A stretch of DNA of 64,000 nucleotides, taken from NCBI GenBank assembly GCA_019636245.1, contig JAHBXX010000001.1, positions 137,859 to 201,858 of the forward strand, read 5' to 3'. Source of the DNA: Planctomycetota bacterium (lineage in GTDB: Bacteria; Planctomycetota; UBA1135; UBA2386). Positions 18,218 through 28,741 of the stretch are shown here, one piece after another. The notes below the pieces were generated by a model. The model saw nothing but the letters and a program-made list of their open reading frames with translations. It did no database searches and had not been told where the DNA came from. The translations under genes were made by a program, and so were the position numbers. How positions within the stretch are numbered: position 1 is the first letter of the stretch; each line of letters begins with the position of its first letter.

Positions 18218-19177
18218 TCAGCGGCGGTCGCGGTAGTCCTTGTGGCACTCCTTGCAGCCCTTGCCCAGCGCTTCGAGCCAGCGGTCGGCGGTGGCGCGAT
18301 CCGAGGCCCGGAGGGCTGCATCCAGCGCCGTGGCGCCGGCGATCGCCCGCTGCAGCATCGCCTGGTAGTCGGCCGCCAGCGCCTGGCTGTCGGCGTCGTG
18401 CTGCAGGTCGTCGAACAGCTGTGCCAGCCGGGCGGTCTCCTTCGGCGCGACGAGGTCCGGATGGTCCTGCGGCGCCTGCCAGCCGGCCTTCTGCGCCTGT
18501 TTCACCAGGTCGAACACCAGGTCGATCGCAGCCATCGTGGCGACGAGGCCGCTGACCTTGCTGACGCTGGGGAAGCTGGCCGGGTCGGCGCGCAGCCCGT
18601 CCTGCGGCAGCGGCGAGGCCTCGCGCACCGCCTGCCACAGCCCCTGGTAGTCCTTCGCCGTGCCGGACACCGCCATGCGCTCCAGCGCTTCGTCGTTGGT
18701 GAGCACCCCGGCGCGCACGGCGGCCGTGGCGAGGGCCGCCGCGCTGCGGTGCTTGCCGTGGTGGCAGTGCACGTAGATCGGGCGCGGCAGCGAGTGGAGG
18801 GCCTGCGCCAGCTGCTGCTGCCGTTCCGCCGTCACGGTGTCGTAACTGATGGGCAGGTGGACGTAGCGCATGCCGCGCCGTTCGGCGCCGGCGACGTCGG
18901 GGGTCGCGCCATCGACCGACACGATCGACTGGACGCCCATCGCCGCCAGCGTCTGCAGGCCTTCGGCGCCCTCGGGCACCCCGCCGCAGATCACGTCCGG
19001 AGCGTAGGTGACGACGTTGTGCAGCCCGGGCAGCGTGCTCGCGCTCGGCGCCCCCACGGCTGGGGGCGCGACGGCCGCGCGCAGCGAGGGCGAGTGCTCG
19101 CGGGTCTGCTGGCAGCCGACGGTCAGGGCCACGACGAACAGGCCGACGGCGGTCCCGCGGGGGCGGAGGGTGGGCAT
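18218..19177 (-). CDS. periplasmic lipoprotein: dual-specificity-phosphatase-like domain fused to cytochrome c'-like domain
   Basis: 319 residues. The signal ends at Cys22 (FVVALTVGC), predicting a lipoprotein. Residues about 55-185 are a protein-tyrosine/dual-specificity phosphatase-like domain: GVPEGAEGLQTLAAMGVQSI, then the CX5R loop YVHCHHGKHRSAA with Cys138 and Arg144. Residues about 205-319 are all-helical and end in GKGCKECHKDYRDR. That is a single CxxCH haem site (308-312) followed by Tyr, as at the C-terminus of cytochrome c'. Such a fusion is not one I know. Activity in the periplasm is inferred. It is the first gene of the operon. I chose the ATG at 19177 because the sigma-54 promoter at 19208-19224 would start transcription near 19197. 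An ATG at 19192 would leave almost no leader. Confidence 0.82.
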   Translation of the reverse strand: MPTLRPRGTAVGLFVVALTVGCQQTREHSPSLRAAVAPPAVGAPSASTLPGLHNVVTYAPDVICGGVPEGAEGLQTLAAMGVQSIVSVDGATPDVAGAERRGMRYVHLPISYDTVTAERQQQLAQALHSLPRPIYVHCHHGKHRSAAALATAAVRAGVLTNDEALERMAVSGTAKDYQGLWQAVREASPLPQDGLRADPASFPSVSKVSGLVATMAAIDLVFDLVKQAQKAGWQAPQDHPDLVAPKETARLAQLFDDLQHDADSQALAADYQAMLQRAIAGATALDAALRASDRATADRWLEALGKGCKECHKDYRDRR

Positions 19178-19207
19178 CGGGCAGGGGATCATGCGGACGA
19201 CCCGCAA

Positions 19208-19224
19208 GGCAACGAGCGTGCCAG
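19208..19224 (-). promoter_or_regulatory. sigma-54 (-24/-12) promoter for the phosphatase-cytochrome/ABC operon
   Basis: On the minus strand the sequence reads CTGGCACGCTCGTTGCC. Against the sigma-54 consensus TGGCACG-N4-TTGC(A/T) every fixed base matches except the last (C). The GG and GC elements are exactly 10 nt apart. It lies in the 61-nt gap between the stop of the NtrC-type regulator gene and the ATG at 19177. Predicted transcription starts near 19197. The activator that sigma-54 needs is encoded immediately upstream. Confidence 0.78.
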
Positions 19225-19238
19225 GAGCTGCCGGGGCG

Positions 19239-20654
19239 TCAAGGATGGCGCGCACGATCGGCGTCCAGCCCCAGGTCGCGCAGCCGCCGGTGCAGGTGGC
19301 CGCGCGAGATGCCGGCGGCGCGCGCCGCCGTCGTGATGCTGCCCCCGTGACGGCGCAGCAGGGTGTCGAAGTAGATGCGGTCGAAGCGGGCCCGGGCTGC
19401 TTCGTAGTCGTCGCCGTCGGCGACGACGTCGGTCGCGCAACCGAGGACCTCGCGCGGCAGGTCGCCGAGGCCCAGTTCCTGGCGCGCGCCGGCGAGCACG
19501 GCCATGCGTTCGATCGTGTTCTCGAGTTCGCGCACGTTGCCCGGCCAGTCGTAGGTCGACAGCGCGGCCAGCGCGTCCGGCGTGAGGTGCTTCGCGACCC
19601 CGCTGCGGCTGGCCAGTCGCTGCAGGTTGGCTGCCGCCAGCAGCGGCACATCCTCCCGCCGTTCCCGCAGCGGCGGCACGCGCAGCCCGACCACGTCGAG
19701 GCGCCAGAGCAGTTCCGGCCGGAACGCGCCGGCCTCGACCAGGGCGGGCAGGTCGCGGTTGGTGGCGGCGACGATGCGCACGTCGACGCGCACCGGCTCC
19801 ATGGCGCCGAGCGGCAGGAACTCGCGCTCCTGCAGGAAGCGCTCGATCTTCGCCTGCGCCGACAGGCTCATGTCGGCGATCTCGTCGAGGAAAAGGGTGC
19901 CGCGATGCGCGCGCAGCAAGAGGCCGGCCTTGCGCGCACGGGCGCCGGTGAAGGCGCCGGGTTCGTGGCCGAACAGCTCGCTTTCGACCAGGGTGTCGGG
20001 GACCGCGGCGCAGTTCATCGCCACGAACGGCTGCTCGCGCCTCTCCGAACCGAGGTGCAGCGCCCGCGCCACCAGCCCCTTGCCGGTGCCCGATTCCCCG
20101 GTCAGCAGGACGGTCGAATCGCTGCCGCGCAGCAGGTCGAGCTGGCGCCGCAGTTCGCGCATCGACCTGCTCTGCGCGCACAGGCCGACGCCGGCGTCGG
20201 CGGGTTCCAGCAAGGCCCGCAGCTGCCGGTTCTCGCGCGCCGTGCGGCGCGACTGCACCGCCCGCTCGAGGCGCAGGTGCAACTCGTCGAGGGCGAACGG
20301 CTTCAGCACGAAGTCGAGGGCGCCGACCTGCATCGCCTCGACCGCCGTCGCCACCGTGCCGTGGGCCGTCATCAGCAGCACGATGGCCTCCGGGTCGACG
20401 GCGCGGATCCGGCACAGGGCCTGGAGGCCGTCGGTGCCGGGCATCTTCAGGTCGAGCACGGCGGCGTCGAACGGCTGCAGTTGCCAGGCGTCGACCGCGG
20501 CGTCGCCGTCGCCGACCGCCGTGACGCTGTGGCCGAGCCGGCGCAGGCCCCGGTGCAGGAAGTGGCGCATGCTCTCCTCGTCGTCGGCCACCAGCAGGCG
20601 CAAGGCCTTGGTCGTCGAGGGCGCGGCGGTGGTCACGGTGGCATGGTCGGTCAT
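19239..20654 (-). CDS. sigma-54-dependent response regulator, NtrC family
   Basis: 471 residues. Receiver domain at about 16-130 has the acidic pair in LLVADDEES and the phosphorylation Asp in AVLDLKMPG; Lys is in VLKPFALDEL. The AAA+ domain at about 165-395 has Walker A GESGTGKG, the sigma-54-contact loop GAFTGA, Walker B GTLFLDEIADM and DWPGNVRELEN. A Fis-type helix-turn-helix closes the protein (ITTAARAAGISRGHLHRRL). The ATG at 20654 follows a GGAG nine bases upstream, which decides it over a longer form. It activates sigma-54 promoters when phosphorylated. Its kinase is very likely the one at 21346-22863, and its target is very likely the promoter at 19208-19224 directly after its own stop. 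Confidence 0.92.
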   Translation of the reverse strand: MTDHATVTTAAPSTTKALRLLVADDEESMRHFLHRGLRRLGHSVTAVGDGDAAVDAWQLQPFDAAVLDLKMPGTDGLQALCRIRAVDPEAIVLLMTAHGTVATAVEAMQVGALDFVLKPFALDELHLRLERAVQSRRTARENRQLRALLEPADAGVGLCAQSRSMRELRRQLDLLRGSDSTVLLTGESGTGKGLVARALHLGSERREQPFVAMNCAAVPDTLVESELFGHEPGAFTGARARKAGLLLRAHRGTLFLDEIADMSLSAQAKIERFLQEREFLPLGAMEPVRVDVRIVAATNRDLPALVEAGAFRPELLWRLDVVGLRVPPLRERREDVPLLAAANLQRLASRSGVAKHLTPDALAALSTYDWPGNVRELENTIERMAVLAGARQELGLGDLPREVLGCATDVVADGDDYEAARARFDRIYFDTLLRRHGGSITTAARAAGISRGHLHRRLRDLGLDADRARHP

Positions 20655-20741
20655 CCTGGGCTCCACGGGCAAGTCCCGCTCCGCGCGGGCTGGGGGGAGA
20701 TGCGGGCGCGACCTCGGCGCCGCCGGTGACACCGCGTTCCC

Positions 20742-20758
20742 CTGGCGTAACGAATGCG
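20742..20758 (+). promoter_or_regulatory. possible sigma-54 promoter for the small secreted protein gene
   Basis: The plus-strand sequence is CTGGCGTAACGAATGCG. The GG (20744-20745) and GC (20756-20757) elements are spaced by exactly 10 nt, and TGGC and TGC match consensus, while the middle does not. It lies 68 nt before the ATG at 20826, giving a predicted start near 20769. It is weaker than the site at 19208-19224, but the nearby sigma-54 activator gene makes it plausible. Confidence 0.4.
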
Positions 20759-20825
20759 TGGATTCGCCGTGGGGGTGCAACGGCCGTCCTCGTTCTGGGC
20801 GGCTCGAACGACCAAGGTCCTACCC

Positions 20826-21349
20826 ATGATGCGCAACGGCCTCTTCCTCCTGTTCCTGTTCGCCGCCCTGGCGGCACCCGCACCGGCCCAGGGCGGCCGT
20901 GGCGACGCGGCTCCCGATGCCCGTGCCGAGGCACGGCGACCGCCGCCCGAGGCGCGGGAGTGGCTGCGGGAGCGGTGGCGCGAGCGGGTCGAAACGTCGT
21001 GCCGAGCACGGCGGGGCGCCGCAGACGAGCCCGGCCCGCCGCGGGCCGAACGGCAGGCCGCCCGGAGGCCGGCGGCAGGCGTCTGCCGCCGCGGGAGGAC
21101 CGGCTGCCGGCGCCGCGGCCGGACGACCGGCGGCAGGCGCCGTTCGAGCGCGGTCGTGGCCGCCCGGGCATCGAGGCCGACCGCGATCCGCGGCAGGCCG
21201 TGCTGCGCCTGCGCATCCGCATGCTCGAACGCCGGCTGGGGATGCTGCGTGGCCGCCTCGAGGAGAACGCGCCACAGCGTCAGGGTCGGCGCGACGACCG
21301 CGGCGGGCCGCCCCGGCGCGGACCCCGGCGACCGTTCGAACGCGCCTAG
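20826..21349 (+). pseudogene. small secreted Arg-rich protein, reading frame broken
   Basis: Starting at 20826 (or the adjacent ATG at 20829) the frame gives a clear signal peptide, MMRNGLFLLFLFAALAAPAP, and a charged stretch ending in EWLRERWRERVE near 20993. Beyond that, codon usage in this frame becomes poor. Good coding character reappears in the neighbouring frame from about 21083, giving LPPREDRLPAPRPDDRR, then a helix AVLRLRIRMLERRLGMLRGR and an Arg/Pro-rich tail, with a stop at 21347-21349. One net single-base shift between about 20993 and 21083 would join the two into a protein of about 175 residues. Either the gene is decayed, or there is a base error, or a programmed shift. It is encoded opposite to and between the regulator and kinase genes. 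Its stop shares CTAG with the kinase stop. Function unknown. Confidence 0.5.
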
Positions 21350-22863
21350 CCGGCCGCGGGCGACCTCCGCGGCAGCCACACGACGAAGGTCGTGCCCTGG
21401 CCGGGTACGGACGTGACTTCGAGGCGGCCGCCGTGGGCGGCGACGATGCCGTAGGACACCGACAGCCCGAGCCCGGTTCCCCGTCGCGCCTGGTCGCGCT
21501 CGCCGCTGCGCGTGGTGAAGAACGGCTCGAAGACGCGCGGCAGGTCGGCGGCGGCGATGCCGACGCCGGTGTCGGCGACCTCGATCCGCGCTCCGCCCGC
21601 GTCCGCCCGCAACGTGAGGCGCAGGCGGCCGCCCTCGGGCATCGCCTGCAGCGCGTTGGTGCACAGGTTGACGAACACCTGGTGCAGGGCGTCGGCATCG
21701 CCGTGCACGAGCGCGCCCGCCGGCAGGTCGCGCTCGATGCGCACGCCCTGCCGGCGGGCGGCCGGCTCGCACAGCCGCACCGCATCGGCGGCGACGGTGG
21801 CGAGATCGACTTCGGCGCTGGGTGCGACGGCGTGGCGGGCGAAGCGCAGCAGCTGCTGCACGATGCCCGTGGCGCGGTCGGCGGCGCGCGTGATGACGGC
21901 CAGCGTCTCGCGCCGGTCGGCGTCCTGTTCCTCCTCGCGCAGTTCCTCGGCGCACCCGCGGATGCCGCCGATGACATTGTGGAACTCGTGGGCGATGCCG
22001 CCGGCGAGGGTGCCGAGCGCCGCGAGGCGTTCGGCCTGGGCGAGCTGGTCGTGCGAGGCGCGCAGGTCCGCCAGCGCCCGTTCGAGGTGGCCGGTCTGCC
22101 GCTGCACCTCGGCCTCGAGGCCGTCGGCCATCGCCTGCAGAGCCGCGCGTGAGTGCCGCAGTTCGGTGGCCATGCGCTCGAAGTCGCGTGCCAGGTCGCC
22201 GATCTCGTCGTTGCGCGCCGGCGGCGCGTCGATCGCCAGATCTCCGGCGGCGATGCGCTGCGTCGCCCGCCGCAGCGCCGATACCGGGCGCACGACGAGG
22301 AAGTGCAGGCCGGCACCGAGCACCGCCAGCGCCAGCGCCAGGGCGGCAACCAGCAGGGAGACGTGCGTCGTGCGCAGGTCGGCGGCGAACGCCGCCGTGC
22401 GGCGCTCCTGGTCGGCGGCCAGTTCGTGCAGGCGACCGTCGATCTGCGCCGTCGCCCGCCGCTGCATCTCGTCGGCGAGCACGCGGGTGTTGTGCTGCTG
22501 CCGCGCCGCGCGCTCGCGGTCGGCGGTCTCGATCGCCGCGCGCAGGCCATCGGCGTCGCCCTGGTGGAGGTCGACCGGCAGGTCGCGCAGGGCGGCCTGG
22601 CGCGACGTCGCGGTGTGCGAGATCAGGTCGATCAGCACCGTCCTGGTCGCGGCGATGCGCTGGCGGGCGAGGTCGCGCATCACCGCGGCCCCCTCCTGCA
22701 GCAGCTCGGTGCCGTGGTCGGCGAAGGCCTGCGCCGTGCGGGGCACGACGAAGGCGTTGAGCACGGCGCCCAGCGCGATCAGCAACAGCCCCATCGCCGC
22801 CGCGAGCCGCAGGGCCAGGCGCGACCACGGGCGCGCCGCCGGCGGATGTTCAGCGGCCGGCAC
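21346..22863 (-). CDS. sensor histidine kinase with periplasmic domain and HAMP
   Basis: 505 residues. A first membrane helix at about 18-40, a helical periplasmic domain (about 45-165), a second helix at about 168-190, HAMP ([17 protein letters not shown]) and a short coiled coil lead to the kinase core. The phosphorylation site is in [16 protein letters not shown] (H-box). The N-box is [12 protein letters not shown]1 is VADTGVGI, F is [13 protein letters not shown] and G2 is [13 protein letters not shown]. It autophosphorylates and passes phosphate to a response regulator, most likely the NtrC-type protein encoded downstream at 19239-20654. The gene overlaps the end of the periplasmic binding protein gene by 14 nt, suggesting the two act as one sensing unit. 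Confidence 0.9.
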   Translation of the reverse strand: MPAAEHPPAARPWSRLALRLAAAMGLLLIALGAVLNAFVVPRTAQAFADHGTELLQEGAAVMRDLARQRIAATRTVLIDLISHTATSRQAALRDLPVDLHQGDADGLRAAIETADRERAARQQHNTRVLADEMQRRATAQIDGRLHELAADQERRTAAFAADLRTTHVSLLVAALALALAVLGAGLHFLVVRPVSALRRATQRIAAGDLAIDAPPARNDEIGDLARDFERMATELRHSRAALQAMADGLEAEVQRQTGHLERALADLRASHDQLAQAERLAALGTLAGGIAHEFHNVIGGIRGCAEELREEEQDADRRETLAVITRAADRATGIVQQLLRFARHAVAPSAEVDLATVAADAVRLCEPAARRQGVRIERDLPAGALVHGDADALHQVFVNLCTNALQAMPEGGRLRLTLRADAGGARIEVADTGVGIAAADLPRVFEPFFTTRSGERDQARRGTGLGLSVSYGIVAAHGGRLEVTSVPGQGTTFVVWLPRRSPAAG

Positions 22864-23848
22864 GGGGCGCCTCCTCGTCGAGCAGTTCGTCGGCGATCGC
22901 CAGCACCGACAGCGGCAGCTCGATGCCGTCGGCGCGCGCGGTCGCCAGGTCGACCCTGATCAGGGTGCCGTGCATGCGGTCGACGGGCAGGCGGCCCGGG
23001 TCGTCCCCGCGGAGGACGCGCAGCGCCAGGACGGCAGCGCGGCGACCGTGCAGGTCGTAGTCGACGGCGGCGCCGACGTGGGCGCCGCTGCCGACGCCGG
23101 TTGCCGCCGTCGACAGGATGGGCACGCGGCGGCTGCCCAGGCCGCGCCGCACGGCGGCGATGTCGCTGTAGACGGTGAGGTCGATCGGCACCCAGACCGC
23201 GTCCACGCCCCGGGCCACGAGATCGGCGGGGGCGCGGTCGACGGCGCCGGCATCGGCGGCAACCGCCTCGAGCAACGTGATGCCGGCAGCCGGTGTGGCG
23301 GCCAGGTGCGCTCGCATGCGCGCGAGTTCGGCCGCGCTGACGATGCCGCTGGCGGCGGAACGCACGATGCCGAGCCGCTGCAGGTCCGGCACGGCGATCC
23401 GGAACACCGCCAGCACCGCGGCGGGCTCGATCCAGTTGCTGGCGCCGCAGAGCAGGGTGCCGGAGCCGCTCCAGTCGCCGACCAGGCCGCTCGCCACCGG
23501 ATCGCTGACGGCGGCGAACAGGACCGGCACGCCGCGCAGCGATGCCTTGGCGAGCAGCGCCGACTGCGTGCCGAGGGCCACGACCAGGTCGCAGCCGGCG
23601 GCCTGCAGTTCGGCGAGCCCCTGCTCGGCACGGACGGGGTCCGCGGACGCGCGACGTTCGATCCAGGTCGCGGTCGTGGCGGCGATTTCGAAGCCGCGGC
23701 GCAGGCCCGCGAGCGTCGTGGCGTCGTTCGGCGAGTCGTGCCACAGGAACACGCCGATGCGCGGCGTGGCGGGTGCGCTCTGGGCTGGCAGCGGCGCGGC
23801 GGCCGCGAGCAGCCAGGGGCAGAGCGCGAGGGCGGGGGCGAGTTGCAT
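22850..23848 (-). CDS. periplasmic substrate-binding protein (ABC_sub_bind family), probable co-sensor
   Basis: 332 residues with a signal peptide ([19 protein letters not shown]); an ATG 12 nt upstream is also possible. The mature part has the two-lobed fold of the TrpX-like ABC_sub_bind family: [70 protein letters not shown], and [17 protein letters not shown]. In ABC systems it would bind a small molecule, but no permease or ATPase gene is adjacent. It is coupled by a 14-nt overlap to the histidine kinase. I infer that it presents its ligand to the kinase's periplasmic domain, as binding-protein partners of other kinases do. The ligand is unknown. Confidence 0.82.
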   Translation of the reverse strand: MQLAPALALCPWLLAAAAPLPAQSAPATPRIGVFLWHDSPNDATTLAGLRRGFEIAATTATWIERRASADPVRAEQGLAELQAAGCDLVVALGTQSALLAKASLRGVPVLFAAVSDPVASGLVGDWSGSGTLLCGASNWIEPAAVLAVFRIAVPDLQRLGIVRSAASGIVSAAELARMRAHLAATPAAGITLLEAVAADAGAVDRAPADLVARGVDAVWVPIDLTVYSDIAAVRRGLGSRRVPILSTAATGVGSGAHVGAAVDYDLHGRRAAVLALRVLRGDDPGRLPVDRMHGTLIRVDLATARADGIELPLSVLAIADELLDEEAPRAGR

Positions 23849-23927
23849 CGCCGGAGGCATACCAAATCGTGGGCCGGCTGCAGCGGCAGACCGTGCTTCG
23901 CGGGGCTCGGTCGGCTTCGATGCGGGC

Positions 23928-25181
23928 ATGTTGCTGCTCGACGCCGCCGCGATCCTGCTGGCCCTCGCCGCCGCCTTCGGCCTGCTGAACCACCACACGC
24001 TGAAGCTGCCGTTCACGATCGGCCTGCTGCTGGCCGGGCTGCTCGCGTCGGTGGGCGTGCTGGCGGCCGATGCGCTCTGGCCGGCGCTCGGGCTGGCGGC
24101 GACGGTGCGCGGCGCCGTGCTGCAGGTCGACTTCGCCGCCTCGGTGCTCAGCGGCATGCTCAGCCTGCTGCTGTTCGCCGGCGCGCTGCACACCGACTTC
24201 GGGCCGTTGCGGCGCAAGTTCGGGCCGGTGCTGCTGCTGGCGACGGTCGGCACGCTGCTGAACACGGCGCTGGCCGCCGCGGCCGCGTGGCTGGTGCTGG
24301 GGTGGTTCGGCGTCGACCTGCCGGTGCCGTGGTGCATCGTGTTCGGCGCCCTGATCTCGCCGACCGACCCGATCGCGGTGCTCGGCATCATGAAGGCCGC
24401 GAAGGCGCCCAAGGACCTCGAGACGAAGGTCATCGGCGAGAGCCTGTTCAACGACGGCACCGGCGTGGTGCTGTTCACGCTCGCCGTGGGGCTGGCCCTG
24501 GCGGGCGGCGACGGCATCGGACCCGGCACCGTGCTCCGCCTGCTGGGGCAGGAGGTCGTCGGCGGCGTGCTGCTCGGCCTGCTGCTCGGCTGGGTCGGCG
24601 AGCGCGCGCTGCGCAGCCTCGACGAACCGAACCTCGAGGTCCTGATCACCCTCGCCGTGGTGTTCGGCATCGGCTTCGTGGCCAGCCGACTGCACGTGTC
24701 GGCGCCGCTCGCGGCCGTGGTCGCCGGCCTCTGGCTCGGCAACCGCGGCCGGGCGCGGGCCATGAGCGACCGCACCGCACTCGCGCTCGACACCGTCTGG
24801 ACCTTCATCGACGAGGTGCTGAACGCGGTGCTGTTCCTGCTGATCGGCATCGAGGTGCTGGCGATCGACTACTCGCGCAGCGGCTACCTCGGCGCGGCGG
24901 CGGTGCTGATCCCGACGCTGCTCGGCGTGCGGTGGTTGTCGGTGGCGCTGCCGCTGCGGCTCTGGCACACCCGGGCGCCGATCGGCGCCGGCACGATTCC
25001 GGTGCTGACCTGGGGCGGGCTCAAGGGCGGCATCTCGATCGCGCTGGCGATGAAGACGCCGGAATTTCCGGGCCGCAATGCCGTGCTGACCGTGACCTAC
25101 GCGGTCGTCGTGTTCTCGATCGTCGTGCAGGGCCTCACGGTCGGCTGGCTGATCCGCCGCGTGGCCAGGCCGGCGGGCTGA
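23928..25181 (+). CDS. Na+/H+ antiporter, CPA1 (NhaP-like) family
   Basis: 417 residues and about 12 membrane segments. The ion-site helix reads [14 protein letters not shown], with the conserved acidic ND pair in [14 protein letters not shown]. Late in the protein is [15 protein letters not shown], the TM motif of CPA1 exchangers. It swaps cytoplasmic Na+ (or K+) for protons across the inner membrane. No C-terminal cytoplasmic domain is present. It is divergent from the binding-protein/kinase genes with a 79-nt gap. It stands alone, 75 nt before sdhC. Confidence 0.9.
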   Translation: MLLLDAAAILLALAAAFGLLNHHTLKLPFTIGLLLAGLLASVGVLAADALWPALGLAATVRGAVLQVDFAASVLSGMLSLLLFAGALHTDFGPLRRKFGPVLLLATVGTLLNTALAAAAAWLVLGWFGVDLPVPWCIVFGALISPTDPIAVLGIMKAAKAPKDLETKVIGESLFNDGTGVVLFTLAVGLALAGGDGIGPGTVLRLLGQEVVGGVLLGLLLGWVGERALRSLDEPNLEVLITLAVVFGIGFVASRLHVSAPLAAVVAGLWLGNRGRARAMSDRTALALDTVWTFIDEVLNAVLFLLIGIEVLAIDYSRSGYLGAAAVLIPTLLGVRWLSVALPLRLWHTRAPIGAGTIPVLTWGGLKGGISIALAMKTPEFPGRNAVLTVTYAVVVFSIVVQGLTVGWLIRRVARPAG

Positions 25182-25256
25182 CGTCCGCGCCGCGGCGCGG
25201 CGCATCCGCCAGCTTGTTGCAATCGAAGCGCCCGTTGTCGATCCTTCGGCGCTTCC

Positions 25257-25942
25257 ATGACCTGGCTGTTCGACTTCTGGCGCTCGTCCATCGGCGGCAA
25301 GGTGACGATGGCGATCACCGGGCTCCTGCTGTTCGGGTTCGTCGTCGCGCATCTGCTCGGCAACCTGCAGCTGTTCGCCGGACCCGAGGCGATCAACGCC
25401 TACGCCAGGTTCCTGCACGAACGGCAGGGCTTGCTGTGGGTCGCGCGGCTCGGCCTGCTGGCCGTCTTCGTGCTGCACGTCGTCACCGGCATCCGCCTCG
25501 CCCGCGGCAACCGCGCGGCCCGCCCCGTGCCCTACGCGAAGGACGACACGGTGCAGGCGACGTTCGCCTCCCGGTCGATGGTGTTCAGCGGCCTGTCGCT
25601 GCTGGTGTTCGTGCTCTACCACCTGCTGCACTTCACCTTCGGCCTCACCAATCCGGCGCACTACGCGCGCAAGGCCGCCGGCGCCGACGGCCACGACGTC
25701 TACGCGATGGTGACCGCCAGCTTCCACGTGCCCGCGATCGCGATCGCCTACGCCGGGTTCCAGATCGTGCTGTTCCTGCACCTGCGGCACGGCATCCAGA
25801 GCCTGGCGCAGACCCTGGGGCTGCACCACGGACGCTACACGCCCTGGATCGCGCGGGCCTCGGTGGTGCTCGCGCTGTTCGTCGCCGGCGGCAACGCCCT
25901 GCTGGCCCTCTCCGTCCTCAGCGGCCTCGTCACGGTGGCGCC

Positions 25943-25946
<4 letters not shown>
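25257..25946 (+). CDS. sdhC: succinate dehydrogenase cytochrome b subunit (b558 family)
   Basis: 229 residues and five membrane helices. It anchors the flavoprotein and iron-sulfur subunits to the inner membrane and carries haem b for quinone reduction. Candidate haem-ligand histidines are in [12 protein letters not shown] (helix 1), [13 protein letters not shown] (helix 2), [10 protein letters not shown] (helix 3) and [11 protein letters not shown] (helix 4), the pattern of the single large di-haem anchor of type B succinate:quinone oxidoreductases. The ATG overlaps nothing upstream. The stop overlaps the start of sdhA as ATGA. Upstream, TTGTTG occurs 17 nt before GTCGAT, a weak promoter candidate. 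Confidence 0.92.
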
Positions 25947-27852
<1,906 letters not shown>

Positions 27853-27853
<1 letters not shown>

Positions 27854-28650
27854 TGAAGGTCGTCCTCCACGTCTGGCGACAGCAGCGGCGCAGCACCAAG
27901 CAGGACTTCGTCCAGGACGGCAGGATGGTCCGCTACGAGCTGGACCACGTCTCGCCAGACATGTCGTTCCTCGAGATGCTCGACGTGCTCAACGAGCAGC
28001 TGATCCGGAAGGGCGAGGATCCGGTCGCCTTCGATCATGACTGCCGCGAGGGCATCTGCGGTTCCTGCGGGGTCGTGATCGACGGGGTGCCGCACGGACC
28101 GGAACGCGGCACCACGGCGTGCCAGCTGCACATGCGCAGCTTCCGCGACGGGGCCGAGATCTGGGTCGAGCCGTGGCGCGCCGCCGCGTTCCCGGTGGTG
28201 CGCGACCTGGTCGTCGACCGCAGCGCGTTCGACCGCGTCGTGCAGGCGGGCGCCTTCGTGTCGGTGAACACGGGCGCGCCGCAGGACGCGAACGCGATCC
28301 CGGTGCCGAAGGCGGCTGCCGACCGGGCGTTCGACGCCGCCACCTGCATCGGCTGCGGCGCCTGCGTCGCGGCGTGCAAGAATGCCTCGGCGATGCTGTT
28401 CGTCGGCGCCAAGGTGTCGCACTTCCTGCACCTGCCGCAGGGCCGCGTCGAGCGCGAGCGCCGGGCGCGCAACCTGGTGGCGGCGATGGACGCCGAGGGC
28501 TTCGGCAACTGCACCAACCAGAACGAGTGCGAGGCCGTCTGCCCGAAGGAGATCCCGGTGCGCGTGATCGCCGAACTGAACCGGGAGTTCGTGCGGGCGC
28601 GGTTGATCGAGGAGCCCGTCGGCAAGAAGCGGGTCGGCGGCGACGGCTGA
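27853..28650 (+). CDS. sdhB: succinate dehydrogenase iron-sulfur subunit
   Basis: 265 residues. It carries electrons from FAD to the quinone through three clusters. The [2Fe-2S] ligands are Cys64, Cys69, Cys72 (CREGICGSC) and Cys90. The [4Fe-4S] ligands are in [11 protein letters not shown] (165, 168, 171, 175) with a later Cys. The [3Fe-4S] site uses Cys220, Cys226 and Cys230 ([13 protein letters not shown]). All three sets look intact. It completes the sdhCAB operon. A 91-nt gap follows before the next gene on the same strand. Confidence 0.95.
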
Positions 28651-28741
28651 CGGGGCGGGCCAGGGCGCCTGCCCAGCGGCCGGGCTCCGGACTACGCTGC
28701 CTGCGTCCCGGCGACGATCCTTCGCCGCCAGTGAGGTGAGC

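Noticed and set aside
20772..20795. Minus-strand GGACGGCCGTTGCA as a sigma-54 site for the regulator gene itself
   Set aside because: Spacing is 9 nt and the -24 element is poor.
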